DNA of 64,000 nt from Desulfotignum sp032250905 (GTDB taxonomy: Bacteria > Desulfobacterota > Desulfobacteria > Desulfobacterales > Desulfobacteraceae). Below are positions 1 through 9,016 of this stretch, one piece after another; the stretch's first letter is position 1, and every line of letters starts with the position of its first letter. Location: the NCBI GenBank assembly GCA_032250905.1, contig JAVVEQ010000001.1, positions 1 through 64,000 of the forward strand, written 5' to 3'. The notes beneath the pieces were generated by a model. The model made no database searches and was not told the DNA's origin. It was given only the letters and a program-made list of their open reading frames with translations. A program made the translations under genes and the position numbers.

Positions 1-1025
1 ATGTATTCCCAGGCATCCATGGGGATCATGTATCCGGCATCGCACCGGAATCCGTCCACCCCCCGGTGGCACCAGAGCAGAAAAATGTTTGCCATATACT
101 GCCACAGATCGGTATGGGAATAATCCAGTTTGGTCAGATCGGCCCACACCACGCCCCAGGCTCCCGGGGCCTTGATTTTTCCGTCTTCCCCCCTTACCAG
201 CCATTCAGGATGGGTTTCATGAATGGCTGCGGCCCAGCCGGTGTGATTGATGGCGATATCCAGTATCAGGTATCCGTTGTGATAATGCACGGCATCCACC
301 AGTTCCATGAACTGCTCCAGCGGCGTGGCCGCCGGATCGAACCGGGCCAGGGCCGGGTCTACATCCGTGAAATTCAATGCGGCATAGGGACTGCCGAACC
401 GGCCCATGCGGGCATAGGTGGTGGGGGTGGGATGAATAGGCAGCAGATGCAGTGCGCGGCATCCCAGGGTGGAAAAAATGAACCCTATCTGATCCCGAAG
501 ATCCCGGAATTTTCCGGATTCCGGGATGACAGTGAACCCGTTGGCATCCAGGGTTTCCATCAACGGAACCAGGGACCGGTCCAAACCTTTGCCTGAAGCG
601 GTTCTGGCAGGCCCGTACTGCCGGACGAAGGCATTGTAGATGATATTGGCACAACAGGTGCCGGCCGGTTCCACGTTGACAATACAGTTATCCCCTTCCG
701 GCCATACAGGATCGGTCTGATCTTGAGGAATGAAAAAACACTTGGCCTGAAAATATCCGGTCTGGTGCAGGGGCAGCAGAATCGTGAACGAGACCGCATC
801 CTTCCGGGGCATCTGGATATCATACCAGCCTTCATCCAGCTTGATCTCGTTTTTCTCGACCCGGGCGATGACCTCCTGCCGGGCGATGGCCGCGGTACCC
901 AGATTGGTCCGCACCCAGGCATTTCCGGCCGCTTCCTTGTTCACTGTCAGGGTGAACCGGAGGCAGTCTCCCCGGAACAGCACCCGTGATGTGCCGGGCA
1001 GGGGCGTTTGAGTAACAGTGAGCAT
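1..1025 (-). CDS. GH13 alpha-amylase-family enzyme, debranching-type (partial, C-terminus cut by window edge)
   Basis: About 341 residues are visible and the frame stays open to the left edge. After a beta-rich N-terminal part (about residues 1-120) an amylase-type barrel begins. Barrel region I is visible as DIAINHTG and region II as GFRCDAGY, whose Asp is the expected catalytic nucleophile. The preceding stretch LHLLPIHPTPTTYARMG also fits the family. The start ATG follows a GAGGAG Shine-Dalgarno sequence. The arrangement resembles the glucanotransferase half of large bacterial glycogen debranching proteins, so a role in glycogen or maltodextrin turnover in the cytoplasm is likely. The acid/base and third carboxylate lie outside the window, so exact specificity cannot be judged. 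Confidence 0.85.
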   Translation of the reverse strand, partial: MLTVTQTPLPGTSRVLFRGDCLRFTLTVNKEAAGNAWVRTNLGTAAIARQEVIARVEKNEIKLDEGWYDIQMPRKDAVSFTILLPLHQTGYFQAKCFFIPQDQTDPVWPEGDNCIVNVEPAGTCCANIIYNAFVRQYGPARTASGKGLDRSLVPLMETLDANGFTVIPESGKFRDLRDQIGFIFSTLGCRALHLLPIHPTPTTYARMGRFGSPYAALNFTDVDPALARFDPAATPLEQFMELVDAVHYHNGYLILDIAINHTGWAAAIHETHPEWLVRGEDGKIKAPGAWGVVWADLTKLDYSHTDLWQYMANIFLLWCHRGVDGFRCDAGYMIPMDAWEY

Positions 1026-1114
1026 GGATCTCCTCGAGATCAGAAATTATTAATTTGTTTTTTCCTGCATCGTTTCCGCCCGGTTGATTGGGTCCATCGA
1101 CCAGACAATTAATA

Positions 1115-1123
1115 AGTATAGCA
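1115..1123 (-). promoter_or_regulatory. Candidate extended -10 promoter for the GH13 gene
   Basis: Read on the reverse strand this is TGC followed by TATACT, an extended -10 element with five of six consensus bases, about 90 bases upstream of the GH13 start. No good -35 box is present at 17 bases. The site lies close to the stop codon of the neighbouring hypothetical gene, so the two genes need not be co-transcribed. Confidence 0.35.
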
Positions 1124-1137
1124 CAACAGAATCCGGA

Positions 1138-1629
1138 TTACAGAAACATTTTTCTGTTTTCTTCTATGATTGTCGTGTCAATGGGAAGGCGATCATAACT
1201 GCCGTAAAGACAAACCCGCCGGCAAGGGCGCTGATAAGCGATTTTGAAATGAAATTCCGGCAGCCGGGAATAAAATTCGTCAAACACGGACGTGTCGGTT
1301 TCAAGGGATACCCGGCAGTGATCTGCCAGGCCGAACACCCCCACACTGTGATGGACCATCATATAAAAACAGGCGGCTGACAGAAACCGGTGATCTTTAA
1401 ACAGAAACAGCCGGGGATAGAATTTGGAGACATAAAGACCCCGGGCAAACCGGTCATGGGACAGAATCAGATTCAATGACACCAGGGACTGTTTTTGGGG
1501 ATCCTGCAGGAAATATTCCAGACAGGTGTCCTCTCTGATATAACTCAAAGAAAAGCGCAACATCAGTCGTTTCACCTGTGTTTCCATGAAAGGGGACATC
1601 CCCGTTTCCGGAACCGGAATAAGGGTCAT
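1138..1629 (-). CDS. Hypothetical protein, 163 aa
   Basis: I do not recognise the family. The protein is soluble-looking, with no signal peptide or clear membrane segment, and is rich in aromatic residues (for example FYMMVHHSVGVFGLADHC near the middle). It contains several scattered cysteines without a metal-binding pattern. The start at 1629 is chosen because AGGAAGGG sits six to seven bases upstream; a longer form from 1647 lacks such a site. It sits upstream of and in the same direction as the GH13 gene, about 110 bases away. Codon use looks like that of neighbouring real genes, which supports it being translated. Function unknown. Confidence 0.6.
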   Translation of the reverse strand: MTLIPVPETGMSPFMETQVKRLMLRFSLSYIREDTCLEYFLQDPQKQSLVSLNLILSHDRFARGLYVSKFYPRLFLFKDHRFLSAACFYMMVHHSVGVFGLADHCRVSLETDTSVFDEFYSRLPEFHFKIAYQRPCRRVCLYGSYDRLPIDTTIIEENRKMFL

Positions 1630-1926
1630 TGGCGCCCTTCCTGCCAATTTTTTTCATGTAACGGATGCTGCCCCCGCATGCGGCCTCTCCGGATCTGTAA
1701 GGCAGGCAGCGATCTGCTGAGCTGGACAGAGGGTTGTCTGGCACTTAACGGGTTATCGATTCCCGATACCCTACACTATCCAGGATCTCCGGTCAAGATC
1801 CGAAAATTTTTCCGGAACCCAAATTTTTATTGACTTATTCATATTAAAACAGTAGGAAAATTTCATATTAATTTGGTTGGTTTATTTCAGGATAAAATTT
1901 AAAACTTTATTTTGAGGACAGTGAAG
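1630..1926. promoter_or_regulatory. Divergent intergenic region upstream of hmcA
   Basis: About 297 bases between the hypothetical gene (reverse) and hmcA (forward). The half next to hmcA is AT-rich. A TTGACT at 1830-1835 matches a -35 box in five of six positions, but the hexamer 17 bases on (TAGGAA, 1853-1858) is weak. The hmc promoter and any Rrf2 operator probably lie here; I could not define an operator. No additional gene is evident. Confidence 0.35.
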
Positions 1927-3507
1927 ATGGCAAAACGGATCGCATGTTTATGGATCGTGGCAGCGGGGATGATCCTTCTCCTGTTCCCTTTTCCAGGCAA
2001 AACCGCCCTGGAAAATGAACCGTTCCTTCCGGACCGGATCATCATCAATCTGCCGCCGGAAGCCGGGGGGAATGAAATGCCGCCGGTGCCGTTTCTGCAT
2101 ACCCGTCACAATGAATCGGTTAACGGTGATTGTACCCGATGCCACATTCAGAAAGACGGAACCGTTGGTTTCAGGTTTCAGCGAATCGACCCGCCGGCAT
2201 CCATGCCCCTTTACCATGACAACTGCATTGTGTGCCATGAACAGCGGAAAGACGCCGGTCAAACAGCCGGGCCCACGACAGCGGAATGCCGGTCATGTCA
2301 TGGGGCTTCAGTGCCTGACCCCGAACCCGGCGCGCAGTGGGAAAAAATCAATTTTGACCGTTCTCTCCATTATCTGCATGAAGTATCCGAGCATATCGCT
2401 TCCCCGGACAAAGCGGCTTCCCCGGACAACTGCCAGGCCTGCCATCATCAGTACGATGACGCCGCGCAGCAGATCGTGCTGGAAAGAGGTACTGAAAGCG
2501 CCTGCATCTACTGCCACAAAAAAGAGCGGACAGACGGGGTTCGATCGATACGGGAAGCGTCCCATGACGCGTGCGTGACCTGCCATCTGGAGAAAAAAAA
2601 TCAGGAAATCGCCGCCGGCCCCGTCGACTGTTACGGATGCCATGCCGCCAACGCAGTGGCAGAGCGTCGCAAGGTCGAGAATCCGCCGCGCCTGAAGCGC
2701 AGTCAGCCCGATGCCGTTTTCATGACCGGGGGAACGGCGGTGGAAGACAAGTCCAGCTACCGGATATCGCCGGTGGTCTTTGATCACAAACAGCATGAAA
2801 CCGCAGCCGATTCCTGCCGGGTCTGTCATCATGATTCCCTGGAGTCCTGCACCAGCTGTCATACCCCTGAGGGAGTTGAAAAAGGCGGGTTTGTCCGGCT
2901 CGAACAGGCCATGCATGCCAACAATGAATCCGGCAGCTGTGTGGGGTGTCATGTCCAGGAAACCCGTAAAACTGATTGCGCAGGCTGTCATGATGTCATA
3001 CCCCGTTCCCGGGTCAAGGAAGATTCCTGCCAGGTCTGCCACAATGATCCGGACCGGCGTGTGGTGCAGGACGCTGACATGCGTAAAATGCGGGCCGAAC
3101 AGTTTGACACGTCCGCATCCAATGAATACCGGACCGTGACACCTTCAGATATTCCGGAAACCGTGCTTATCGGCTCGTTATCCGAGACCTACCAGCCCAG
3201 CCGCTTCCCTCATCGTAAAGTTTTCGACGGGATTGCCCGGCGGGTGGAGGCCAGCGGTCTGGCCAATGCGTTTCATAAAAATCAGCAGACCTTGTGCATG
3301 GGGTGTCATCATAACAGCCCGGTTTCTTTGACCCCGCCCGCCTGTGCGGCCTGTCATGCCCCGCCGGTTGAAGGTGTTCCGGCTCCTGCGCCGGGTGTCC
3401 CGGATTTGAAGACCGCCTACCATGCCCAGTGCATGGGCTGTCATCAGAAAATGGAAATCGCATCAGTGCCGTCCACGGACTGCCAGATCTGTCATGAAAA
3501 AAAATGA
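1927..3507 (+). CDS. hmcA: HmcA, periplasmic 16-haem high-molecular-weight cytochrome c
   Basis: Periplasmic electron carrier that receives electrons from hydrogenase/tetrahaem cytochrome c3 and hands them to the Hmc membrane complex. I count sixteen CXXCH haem-binding motifs, the first near residue 70 and the last (CQICH) six residues from the end; this equals the haem number of the known HmcA. Many additional histidines can serve as distal ligands. An N-terminal signal peptide (residues 1 to about 27, Lys-Arg followed by a long hydrophobic core) sends it to the periplasm. The start is the ATG at 1927, nine bases after GAGG; the frame is open further upstream (TTG at 1912) but without a fitting ribosome site. 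First gene of an hmcABCDEF operon. Length 526 aa, close to the family norm. Confidence 0.96.
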   Translation: MAKRIACLWIVAAGMILLLFPFPGKTALENEPFLPDRIIINLPPEAGGNEMPPVPFLHTRHNESVNGDCTRCHIQKDGTVGFRFQRIDPPASMPLYHDNCIVCHEQRKDAGQTAGPTTAECRSCHGASVPDPEPGAQWEKINFDRSLHYLHEVSEHIASPDKAASPDNCQACHHQYDDAAQQIVLERGTESACIYCHKKERTDGVRSIREASHDACVTCHLEKKNQEIAAGPVDCYGCHAANAVAERRKVENPPRLKRSQPDAVFMTGGTAVEDKSSYRISPVVFDHKQHETAADSCRVCHHDSLESCTSCHTPEGVEKGGFVRLEQAMHANNESGSCVGCHVQETRKTDCAGCHDVIPRSRVKEDSCQVCHNDPDRRVVQDADMRKMRAEQFDTSASNEYRTVTPSDIPETVLIGSLSETYQPSRFPHRKVFDGIARRVEASGLANAFHKNQQTLCMGCHHNSPVSLTPPACAACHAPPVEGVPAPAPGVPDLKTAYHAQCMGCHQKMEIASVPSTDCQICHEKK

Positions 3508-3516
3508 GGAATGATT

Positions 3517-4581
3517 ATGCCTATCTCACGAAGAAAATTTATTGGCTGTCTCGGGGCCCTGGCAATGGCACAGGCCACCGGCATGCCGGGCAAGGCCCGG
3601 GGCGCGGCCGGCAGGGAATTTTCCGGCTGGCCTGACAGCCTGGGCGTGCTTCATGATATCACCAAATGTATCGGTTGCCGTCAATGCGAAAGCGCCTGCC
3701 GCCGGGTCAACAATCTTCCTGAACCGGAAAAACCCTTTGAAGACCTGAGCGTGCTGGATCAGAAACGACGGACCGACGCCGATGTGTTCACGGTGGTCAA
3801 CCGGTTCGACAGCAACGGGCCCGTGTTTGTCAAAACCCAGTGCAACCACTGTCTTGAACCGGCCTGCGCGTCCGCCTGTTTTGTCAAGGCCTTTAAAAAA
3901 ACACCGGAAGGCGCGGTGGTCTACAATGAAAAATTGTGTGTGGGATGCCGGTACTGCATGGTGGCCTGTCCTTTCAATATACCGGCCTACGAATACCACA
4001 AGGCCCTGGATCCCAAGGTGACCAAATGCACCCTGTGCCATCCGCGCCTCAAGGAGGGCAAGCGTCCGGGCTGTGTCGATGCGTGTCCGGCCGGGGCCTT
4101 GATATCCGGAAAGCGTGAGGAGTTGATCGCCTTTGCCTGGCAGCGGATTCAGACCTTTCCGGAACGGTATGTGCCCCATGTGTACGGCGAGCATGAGATG
4201 GGCGGCACAAGCTGGCTGTACCTGTCCGGCCATCCGTTCAGCCAGGTGGGCATGCGGGAGGACCTGGGCACCCGGTCCGCGCCGGAACTCACATCCGGGC
4301 CGTTGTCCGCCGTTCCCATCGTCGTGGGACTCTGGCCGGTGCTCCTGACAGGGGTCTATGCCATCTCAAAACGCAAGGAAAAAATCGCTGAACAGGAAAA
4401 ACAGGATGCGATGGCTGAAGCAATGGCCCAAAGCAGAAAAGAGGCCCAGGCCCAGATGGAAACCCTCAGGAAAAAATGGGATCAGGAGAAACAGTCCGCC
4501 ATCAATTTCGAGGTGAAAAAAGCGCTGGAGGAAGCTGGGGCCAAAGAGTCGGAACCTTCGCAGACCAAGGAGGATGAGTAG
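3517..4581 (+). CDS. hmcB: HmcB, periplasmic-facing ferredoxin-like subunit with four [4Fe-4S] sites
   Basis: 354 aa. A twin-arginine signal (SRRKFIG, residues 4-10) starts the protein, implying export of a folded Fe-S protein. Four cysteine clusters follow: CIGCRQCESAC at 51-61, CNHCLEPACASAC at 109-121, CVGCRYCMVAC at 141-151 and CTLC at 171-174 paired with CVDAC at 186-190, the usual four-cluster pattern of DmsB/HybA-type subunits. Near residue 270 is one hydrophobic segment, followed by a charged Lys/Glu/Gln-rich coiled-coil tail to the C-terminus. It should link HmcA to the membrane subunit HmcC. The ATG at 3517 is preferred over that at 3511 because AGGA lies at a proper distance only from the former. 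Confidence 0.95.
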   Translation: MPISRRKFIGCLGALAMAQATGMPGKARGAAGREFSGWPDSLGVLHDITKCIGCRQCESACRRVNNLPEPEKPFEDLSVLDQKRRTDADVFTVVNRFDSNGPVFVKTQCNHCLEPACASACFVKAFKKTPEGAVVYNEKLCVGCRYCMVACPFNIPAYEYHKALDPKVTKCTLCHPRLKEGKRPGCVDACPAGALISGKREELIAFAWQRIQTFPERYVPHVYGEHEMGGTSWLYLSGHPFSQVGMREDLGTRSAPELTSGPLSAVPIVVGLWPVLLTGVYAISKRKEKIAEQEKQDAMAEAMAQSRKEAQAQMETLRKKWDQEKQSAINFEVKKALEEAGAKESEPSQTKEDE

Positions 4582-4582
4582 C

Positions 4583-5752
4583 ATGACAGACAACGGCGGA
4601 CAGACTGTCCGAAAACTGTGGACCCCTTTCAATGTCATTGTCGGCATCATACTGGCGGTGGGCGGTGTGTTGACCGTAATGCGCTTTACCCAGGGCATCG
4701 GGGCTGTGACCAACCTGGACAACAACAACCCCTGGGGCGTGTGGATCGGATTTGATCTGTTATGCGGGGTGGCCCTGGCCGCCGGGGGGTATGTCACGTC
4801 GGCCGCCTGCTACATCTTCGGGTTGAAGCGGTATCATTCAGCGGTCCGGCCGGCCATTCTCACGGCGTTTTTAGGCTATGCCCTGGTGGTGCTGGCCCTG
4901 CACTATGATGTGGGCCGTCCGTGGCGGCTGCCGTATCCGATTTTCGTTTCCCAGGGGACCTCTTCTCTTTTGTTTGAAGTGGGGCTGTGCGTATTCCTGT
5001 ATCTGACGGTCCTGTTCATCGAATTCACACCGGCAGCCTTTGAATGGCTGGGGCTTAAAAAAATCCGGGCCCTGGTGGTGAAGCTGACGCTGTTACTCAC
5101 CATTTTCGGGGTAGTGCTGTCCACCCTGCACCAGTCCTCCTTAGGCGCCCTGTTCATGATCGCTCCGTCCAAACTTCATCCGTTGTGGTATTCCAATTAT
5201 CTGCCGGTGTATTTTTTCATCTCCAGCATGTTTGCCGGCATGTCCATGGTGATTTTCGAAAGCACCCTGGCGCACCGGTATCTGAGCCGTCATATGGATG
5301 ACACCCATCACCGTGAGGCCTTTGGGGTGGCCATGGGGTTTGCCAAAGCCGCCGCCTTTGTGATGGCGGGCTACCTGAGTATCAAGCTGGTGGGCCTTGC
5401 CATTGACGGTCAATGGCAGTATCTGACCACCGGGTGGGGCATGTGGTATCTGATAGAAGTGGTCGGATGTGTGGCTTTTCCCGCCGTTCTGTTTGCCATG
5501 GGCGTCCGGGAGCGCAACCTGATATTTGTCAGGTGGGCGGCCGCCTGGACGGTACTGGGGATTGTTCTGAACCGGCTGAATATCTCCATTATCGCCTTTA
5601 ACTATCATCTGCCGTCCCATGAACGGTATATCCCGAGTCTGATGGAAATCGGCACGTCGGTCTTCATCGTGACGCTGGGCATCGTGATCTACCGGTTTGT
5701 CACCACCCGGATGCCGGTACTGCATGAACATCCGGATTATCCGGCCCATTGA
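4583..5752 (+). CDS. hmcC: HmcC, NrfD/PsrC-like integral membrane subunit
   Basis: 389 aa, almost entirely hydrophobic with about ten membrane-spanning segments, beginning near residue 15 (FNVIVGIILAVGGVLTVM). It includes the NrfD-family segment NNNPWGVWIGFDLLCGVALA and a conserved-looking acidic/aromatic loop before the third helix. NrfD-family proteins bind quinone and anchor Fe-S subunits; in Hmc this subunit partners HmcB. The ATG at 4583 is placed nine bases after AAGGAGG, overlapping the end of hmcB; the ATG at 4574 abuts the ribosome site and is unlikely. Translational coupling with hmcB is probable. Confidence 0.95.
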   Translation: MTDNGGQTVRKLWTPFNVIVGIILAVGGVLTVMRFTQGIGAVTNLDNNNPWGVWIGFDLLCGVALAAGGYVTSAACYIFGLKRYHSAVRPAILTAFLGYALVVLALHYDVGRPWRLPYPIFVSQGTSSLLFEVGLCVFLYLTVLFIEFTPAAFEWLGLKKIRALVVKLTLLLTIFGVVLSTLHQSSLGALFMIAPSKLHPLWYSNYLPVYFFISSMFAGMSMVIFESTLAHRYLSRHMDDTHHREAFGVAMGFAKAAAFVMAGYLSIKLVGLAIDGQWQYLTTGWGMWYLIEVVGCVAFPAVLFAMGVRERNLIFVRWAAAWTVLGIVLNRLNISIIAFNYHLPSHERYIPSLMEIGTSVFIVTLGIVIYRFVTTRMPVLHEHPDYPAH

Positions 5753-5797
5753 CCCGGACATGACATGACGTGACCAAACGATATGGAGACAACAACA

Positions 5798-5932
5798 ATG
5801 AATACCTTTTTTTTCACGCTTCACGATTTCATGGTACACACCAAGGGGGTCACCTACCTGATCATGGGCGGCATTCTGGTGGCCCTGCCGCTTTTCTGGT
5901 GGTTTCTGACGGAACGGGATGATGAAAATTGA
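5798..5932 (+). CDS. hmcD: HmcD, small membrane subunit (44 aa)
   Basis: A 44-residue protein with one hydrophobic segment (YLIMGGILVALPLFWWFL, about residues 20-37) and a charged C-terminus ending in DDEN. Its position between the NrfD-like subunit and the cytochrome b subunit, its size and its single predicted helix match HmcD of the described hmc operon. A GGAG lies about ten bases before the ATG. It is easily missed because of its length. Role within the complex unknown; probably structural. Confidence 0.85.
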   Translation: MNTFFFTLHDFMVHTKGVTYLIMGGILVALPLFWWFLTERDDEN

Positions 5933-5965
5933 CTCTGAAGACAACACAAATGGAGATATATACCG

Positions 5966-6643
5966 ATGCATGAGTTTTTGACAGGCATATTTTTCTGGGT
6001 CGCGGTCGGTGTGTGTATTGTCGGCATGGCGGTGCGGTTTGTGCGCTATTTCCTGGGCCTGAACTGGCAGCTGGACCGGGTGGCCTACCGGGCACATACC
6101 GCGGCCGGCATCAAAGGGGCGGTCCGGTCCATTTATAAATGGCTGATCCCTTACGGCACCTATGGCTGGCGAACCCAGCCGGTGATGACGGCCGCGTTTT
6201 TCGGATTTCATGTCAGTGCCGTGGCGGTTCCGCTTTTTCTGGCCGGACACAACCTGTTTCTGGAAAGCAAAGTCGGCTTTTCCCTGATCATCCTGGGACC
6301 GGCCCTGGCGGATTTTCTTTCCTGGCTGGCTGTGGGCTGCGGCGTGTTTCTGATCCTGCGGCGGGTGGTTTTGCCGGAGGTGCGGATCCTGACCACCTGG
6401 AACGATTATTTCATCTGGTTCCTTGCCCTGGCACCATTTGTCACGGGGCTTATGGCAAGATACCAGGTGGGACACTACGGATTCTGGCTGAACCTGCACA
6501 TATTCAGTGGTGAACTCCTGTTGATCGCCATCCCGTTCACTAAAATGTCCCACGTATTTCTGTTTTTTGCATCCCGGGCCCAGCTGGGAATGGATTTCGG
6601 CATTAAGCGCGGGGGCATGAAAGGTACCAAAATGGCCTGGTAA
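5966..6643 (+). CDS. hmcE: HmcE, cytochrome b-type (NarI-like) membrane subunit
   Basis: 225 aa with about five membrane segments and several histidines within or next to helices (for example FFGFHVSAVAVPLFLAGHN, and later the segment WLNLHIFSGELLLIAIPFTK), which fits di-haem b ligation as in nitrate reductase gamma subunits. It should carry electrons across the membrane between HmcA/B on the outside and HmcF on the cytoplasmic side. GGAG stands ten bases ahead of the start. A short gap separates it from hmcF. Length and order agree with the hmc operon. Confidence 0.93.
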   Translation: MHEFLTGIFFWVAVGVCIVGMAVRFVRYFLGLNWQLDRVAYRAHTAAGIKGAVRSIYKWLIPYGTYGWRTQPVMTAAFFGFHVSAVAVPLFLAGHNLFLESKVGFSLIILGPALADFLSWLAVGCGVFLILRRVVLPEVRILTTWNDYFIWFLALAPFVTGLMARYQVGHYGFWLNLHIFSGELLLIAIPFTKMSHVFLFFASRAQLGMDFGIKRGGMKGTKMAW

Positions 6644-6687
6644 CCAACGAAGAAGACTGGCAACACATGTGAAGGAGAAAACAATTC

Positions 6688-8076
6688 ATGCCGGAAGGAA
6701 CATACTGTAATAAAAAACCGATCAATACACCCGAGGAAGTAAATTTTCTGCTGTCCGACTCCAGTGGTGCGAAATATTACGAAGAAATGAAACACCTGGA
6801 TGTGGACAGTGAACTGCTGGCATCCACGATTCAAAAAACCATGAAATCCCGCTTGAGGACCTGGCTGGAAATCTGCGCCCACTGCGGCATGTGTGCGGAC
6901 AGCTGTTTTCTGTATCAGGTCAATGGCAGGGATCCAAAACAGGTGCCGGCATACAAGATCCAGTCCACTCTGGGAGAAATCGTCAAGCGCAAAGGAAAGG
7001 TGAGCAACGAATTCATGCGCCATGCCATGGAGGTGGCCTGGGCCCAATGCACCTGCTGCAACCGCTGCGGCATGTACTGCCCCCACGGCATCGACACCGG
7101 CATCATGTTCGGATATCTGCGGGGACTGCTTTACCAGCAGGGATTCGTTCCCTGGGAGCTGAAAATCGGCGCAGGCATGCACCGGGCGTATCGGGCCCAG
7201 ATGGATGTCACGGATGCGGATTTCGTGGAAACCTTCGAGTGGATGGTGGAGGAGTACGAGGATGATTATCCCGGGCTGACCGTGCCGGTGGACGTCGAGG
7301 ATGCGGATATTTTCTATACGGTCAACGCCAGGGAAGTCAAGCATTACCCGGAAGATCTGGCCGAGGCGGCCGTGCTGTTTCATGCGGCCGGGGAAAACTG
7401 GACCATTGCATCCAAAGGATGGGAGCAGACCAGCCTGGCCATGTTCGCCGGCGACTGGGTCGCCTGCAAGATGCAGGTGGAATCGGTCTATGATGCCATG
7501 GAACGGCTCAAGCCGAAACGGATGGTGGGAACGGAGTGCGGCCATGCCCACCGGGCCACCGTGATCGAAGGACCTTACTGGGCCGGGCGTCCGGACGGAC
7601 GGCCTCCGGTGGAATCGATCCATTATGTGGAATGGCTGGCCGAAGCCCTGGAAACCGGTAAACTGAAAATCGATCCGGACAAACGGATCAAAGAACCGGT
7701 TACGCTCCAGGATTCCTGCAACTATATCCGGAATCATGGATTGAAAAAAGCGACCCGGACCATCATGCAGCATATCGTAGCCCCCGGGTATTTTATCGAA
7801 ATGTCTCCCAACAAAGAACACAACTACTGTTGCGGCGGGGGCGGGGGTTTCAACGGCATCGGTGTTTTCCGAAAACAGCGCAACCAGGCCCTTCTCAAAA
7901 AAAGGGATCAGATTCTGGCCACCGGTGCAAAACTGGTCATTGCCCCCTGTCATAACTGCTGGGATGCCATCCGGGATCTGGAAGAGGAATATGAGATCGG
8001 CATCCGGTGGTCTTTTTTAAAGCCATTGATTATCAAGATGCTGATCGTACCGGATCATATGAAGCCGGAAGAGTAA
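6688..8076 (+). CDS. hmcF: HmcF, HdrD-like cytoplasmic iron-sulfur subunit
   Basis: 462 aa, without membrane segments. Two [4Fe-4S] ferredoxin motifs are visible: C63-X2-C66-X2-C69-X3-C73 and a second around C121-C131 ending CGMYCPHG. The C-terminal half has heterodisulfide-reductase CCG features: a complete one with NYCCGGGGGF and the following APCHNC, and a reduced one around TECGHAH. These residues hold the special cluster in HdrD/HdrB. HmcF is the cytoplasmic electron exit of the complex and may feed the sulfate-reduction pathway. A GAAGGAG-like site precedes the ATG. The last structural gene of the operon; the Usp gene begins 24 bases later. Confidence 0.95.
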   Translation: MPEGTYCNKKPINTPEEVNFLLSDSSGAKYYEEMKHLDVDSELLASTIQKTMKSRLRTWLEICAHCGMCADSCFLYQVNGRDPKQVPAYKIQSTLGEIVKRKGKVSNEFMRHAMEVAWAQCTCCNRCGMYCPHGIDTGIMFGYLRGLLYQQGFVPWELKIGAGMHRAYRAQMDVTDADFVETFEWMVEEYEDDYPGLTVPVDVEDADIFYTVNAREVKHYPEDLAEAAVLFHAAGENWTIASKGWEQTSLAMFAGDWVACKMQVESVYDAMERLKPKRMVGTECGHAHRATVIEGPYWAGRPDGRPPVESIHYVEWLAEALETGKLKIDPDKRIKEPVTLQDSCNYIRNHGLKKATRTIMQHIVAPGYFIEMSPNKEHNYCCGGGGGFNGIGVFRKQRNQALLKKRDQILATGAKLVIAPCHNCWDAIRDLEEEYEIGIRWSFLKPLIIKMLIVPDHMKPEE

Positions 8077-8100
8077 ACCGTCAAAAAAGGGGGTGGGATC

Positions 8101-9000
8101 ATGTTCAAAAAAATTCTGTTCGCCACATCAGCGACACGGGCCAGTGATCACGCGGCCCGGGTGGCATTCAACATCGCCCGGGCAAACCAGGCCCGTCTGG
8201 ACATATTTCATGTGCTGGGTGTCCCTTCCCGGGGATACAGTCAGGTGGTGGTGGATATCAAGACCCGGGAACGGGTGGATGTGGATGATGATTACATGGC
8301 CTGGGTTCAAGAGGAGATCACCACCTATTACGGCGATTACCTCAAAAACGGCCTGGACTATGATATCCATGTGGCGGTGGGGCTCCCTGCCAGGGAAATC
8401 CTTCGCCAGGCCAGAGAGACTGAACCGGATCTGATCCTTTTAGGCGGCAGTACGGAAGCGGAACATGAAGGCGTTTACAAGAAAACCGTTGCCGGCACCA
8501 CTCTGCAGAAAGTGGCCCGCTCCGCCAGGTGTCCGGTCATGGTGGTGACACGGCCGGCGGCGTCTTTCTGGGGCGGGGTGTCCAATATCACGTTTGGCAC
8601 CGATTTTTCAAAAGCCTCTGACAAGGCATTTGATTTTGCATTGAAAACGGCACAGGCCCTGGAATGTGAGCTGAACGTGTTTCATGCCCTCTCCGTCGGC
8701 AACCTGTCTTCTGACAGACTGCTGTCCCAGGATGAGATTGAACAGAAAATCCGGGAAAAGATACGGATGATCCGTGCCCGGTATGAATCCCGGCTCAAGA
8801 CACTCAAGCACTACACCATGGATGTGTGGGAGGGGATTCCCTATATGGAGATCGTCAAGTTTGCCAGAGAAAAGCATTCCGATCTCATTGTCATGGCCCA
8901 TCATTCCAGAAAGTTGCAAACTGATGACAATGTCTTGGGCGGCAATGTCGAACAGGTCATTGTCCGAGCGGGCTGCCCGGTAATCAGTATTAATCGATGA
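8101..9000 (+). CDS. Tandem universal stress protein (two Usp domains)
   Basis: 299 aa made of two Usp domains (about residues 1-145 and 155-299). Each begins with a beta strand typical of the fold (FKKILFATSATRASDHA; SNITFGTDFSKASDKA) and ends with a segment corresponding to the nucleotide-binding loop (GTTLQKVARSARCPVMVV; GGNVEQVIVRAGCPV). GGGGTGGG immediately upstream acts as ribosome site. It lies between hmcF and the rrf1-like gene with short gaps, so it is probably transcribed with the hmc operon. In the Desulfovibrio operon as I recall it, no such gene lies between hmcF and rrf1, so this is an insertion relative to that arrangement. Likely a cytoplasmic stress or energy-state sensor. 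Confidence 0.9.
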   Translation: MFKKILFATSATRASDHAARVAFNIARANQARLDIFHVLGVPSRGYSQVVVDIKTRERVDVDDDYMAWVQEEITTYYGDYLKNGLDYDIHVAVGLPAREILRQARETEPDLILLGGSTEAEHEGVYKKTVAGTTLQKVARSARCPVMVVTRPAASFWGGVSNITFGTDFSKASDKAFDFALKTAQALECELNVFHALSVGNLSSDRLLSQDEIEQKIREKIRMIRARYESRLKTLKHYTMDVWEGIPYMEIVKFAREKHSDLIVMAHHSRKLQTDDNVLGGNVEQVIVRAGCPVISINR

Positions 9001-9016
9001 ATGGAGGCGAAGAAAC

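Noticed and set aside
5141..6553. A 470-codon open frame on the reverse strand opposite hmcC, hmcD and hmcE
   Set aside because: Its translation is rich in His, Gln, Arg and Pro without any domain, and it lies exactly opposite three well supported membrane genes; it is an antisense shadow.
6475..7953. A 492-codon open frame on the reverse strand opposite hmcF
   Set aside because: Low-complexity His/Gly/Phe composition and no ribosome site; hmcF on the other strand has all its cluster motifs.
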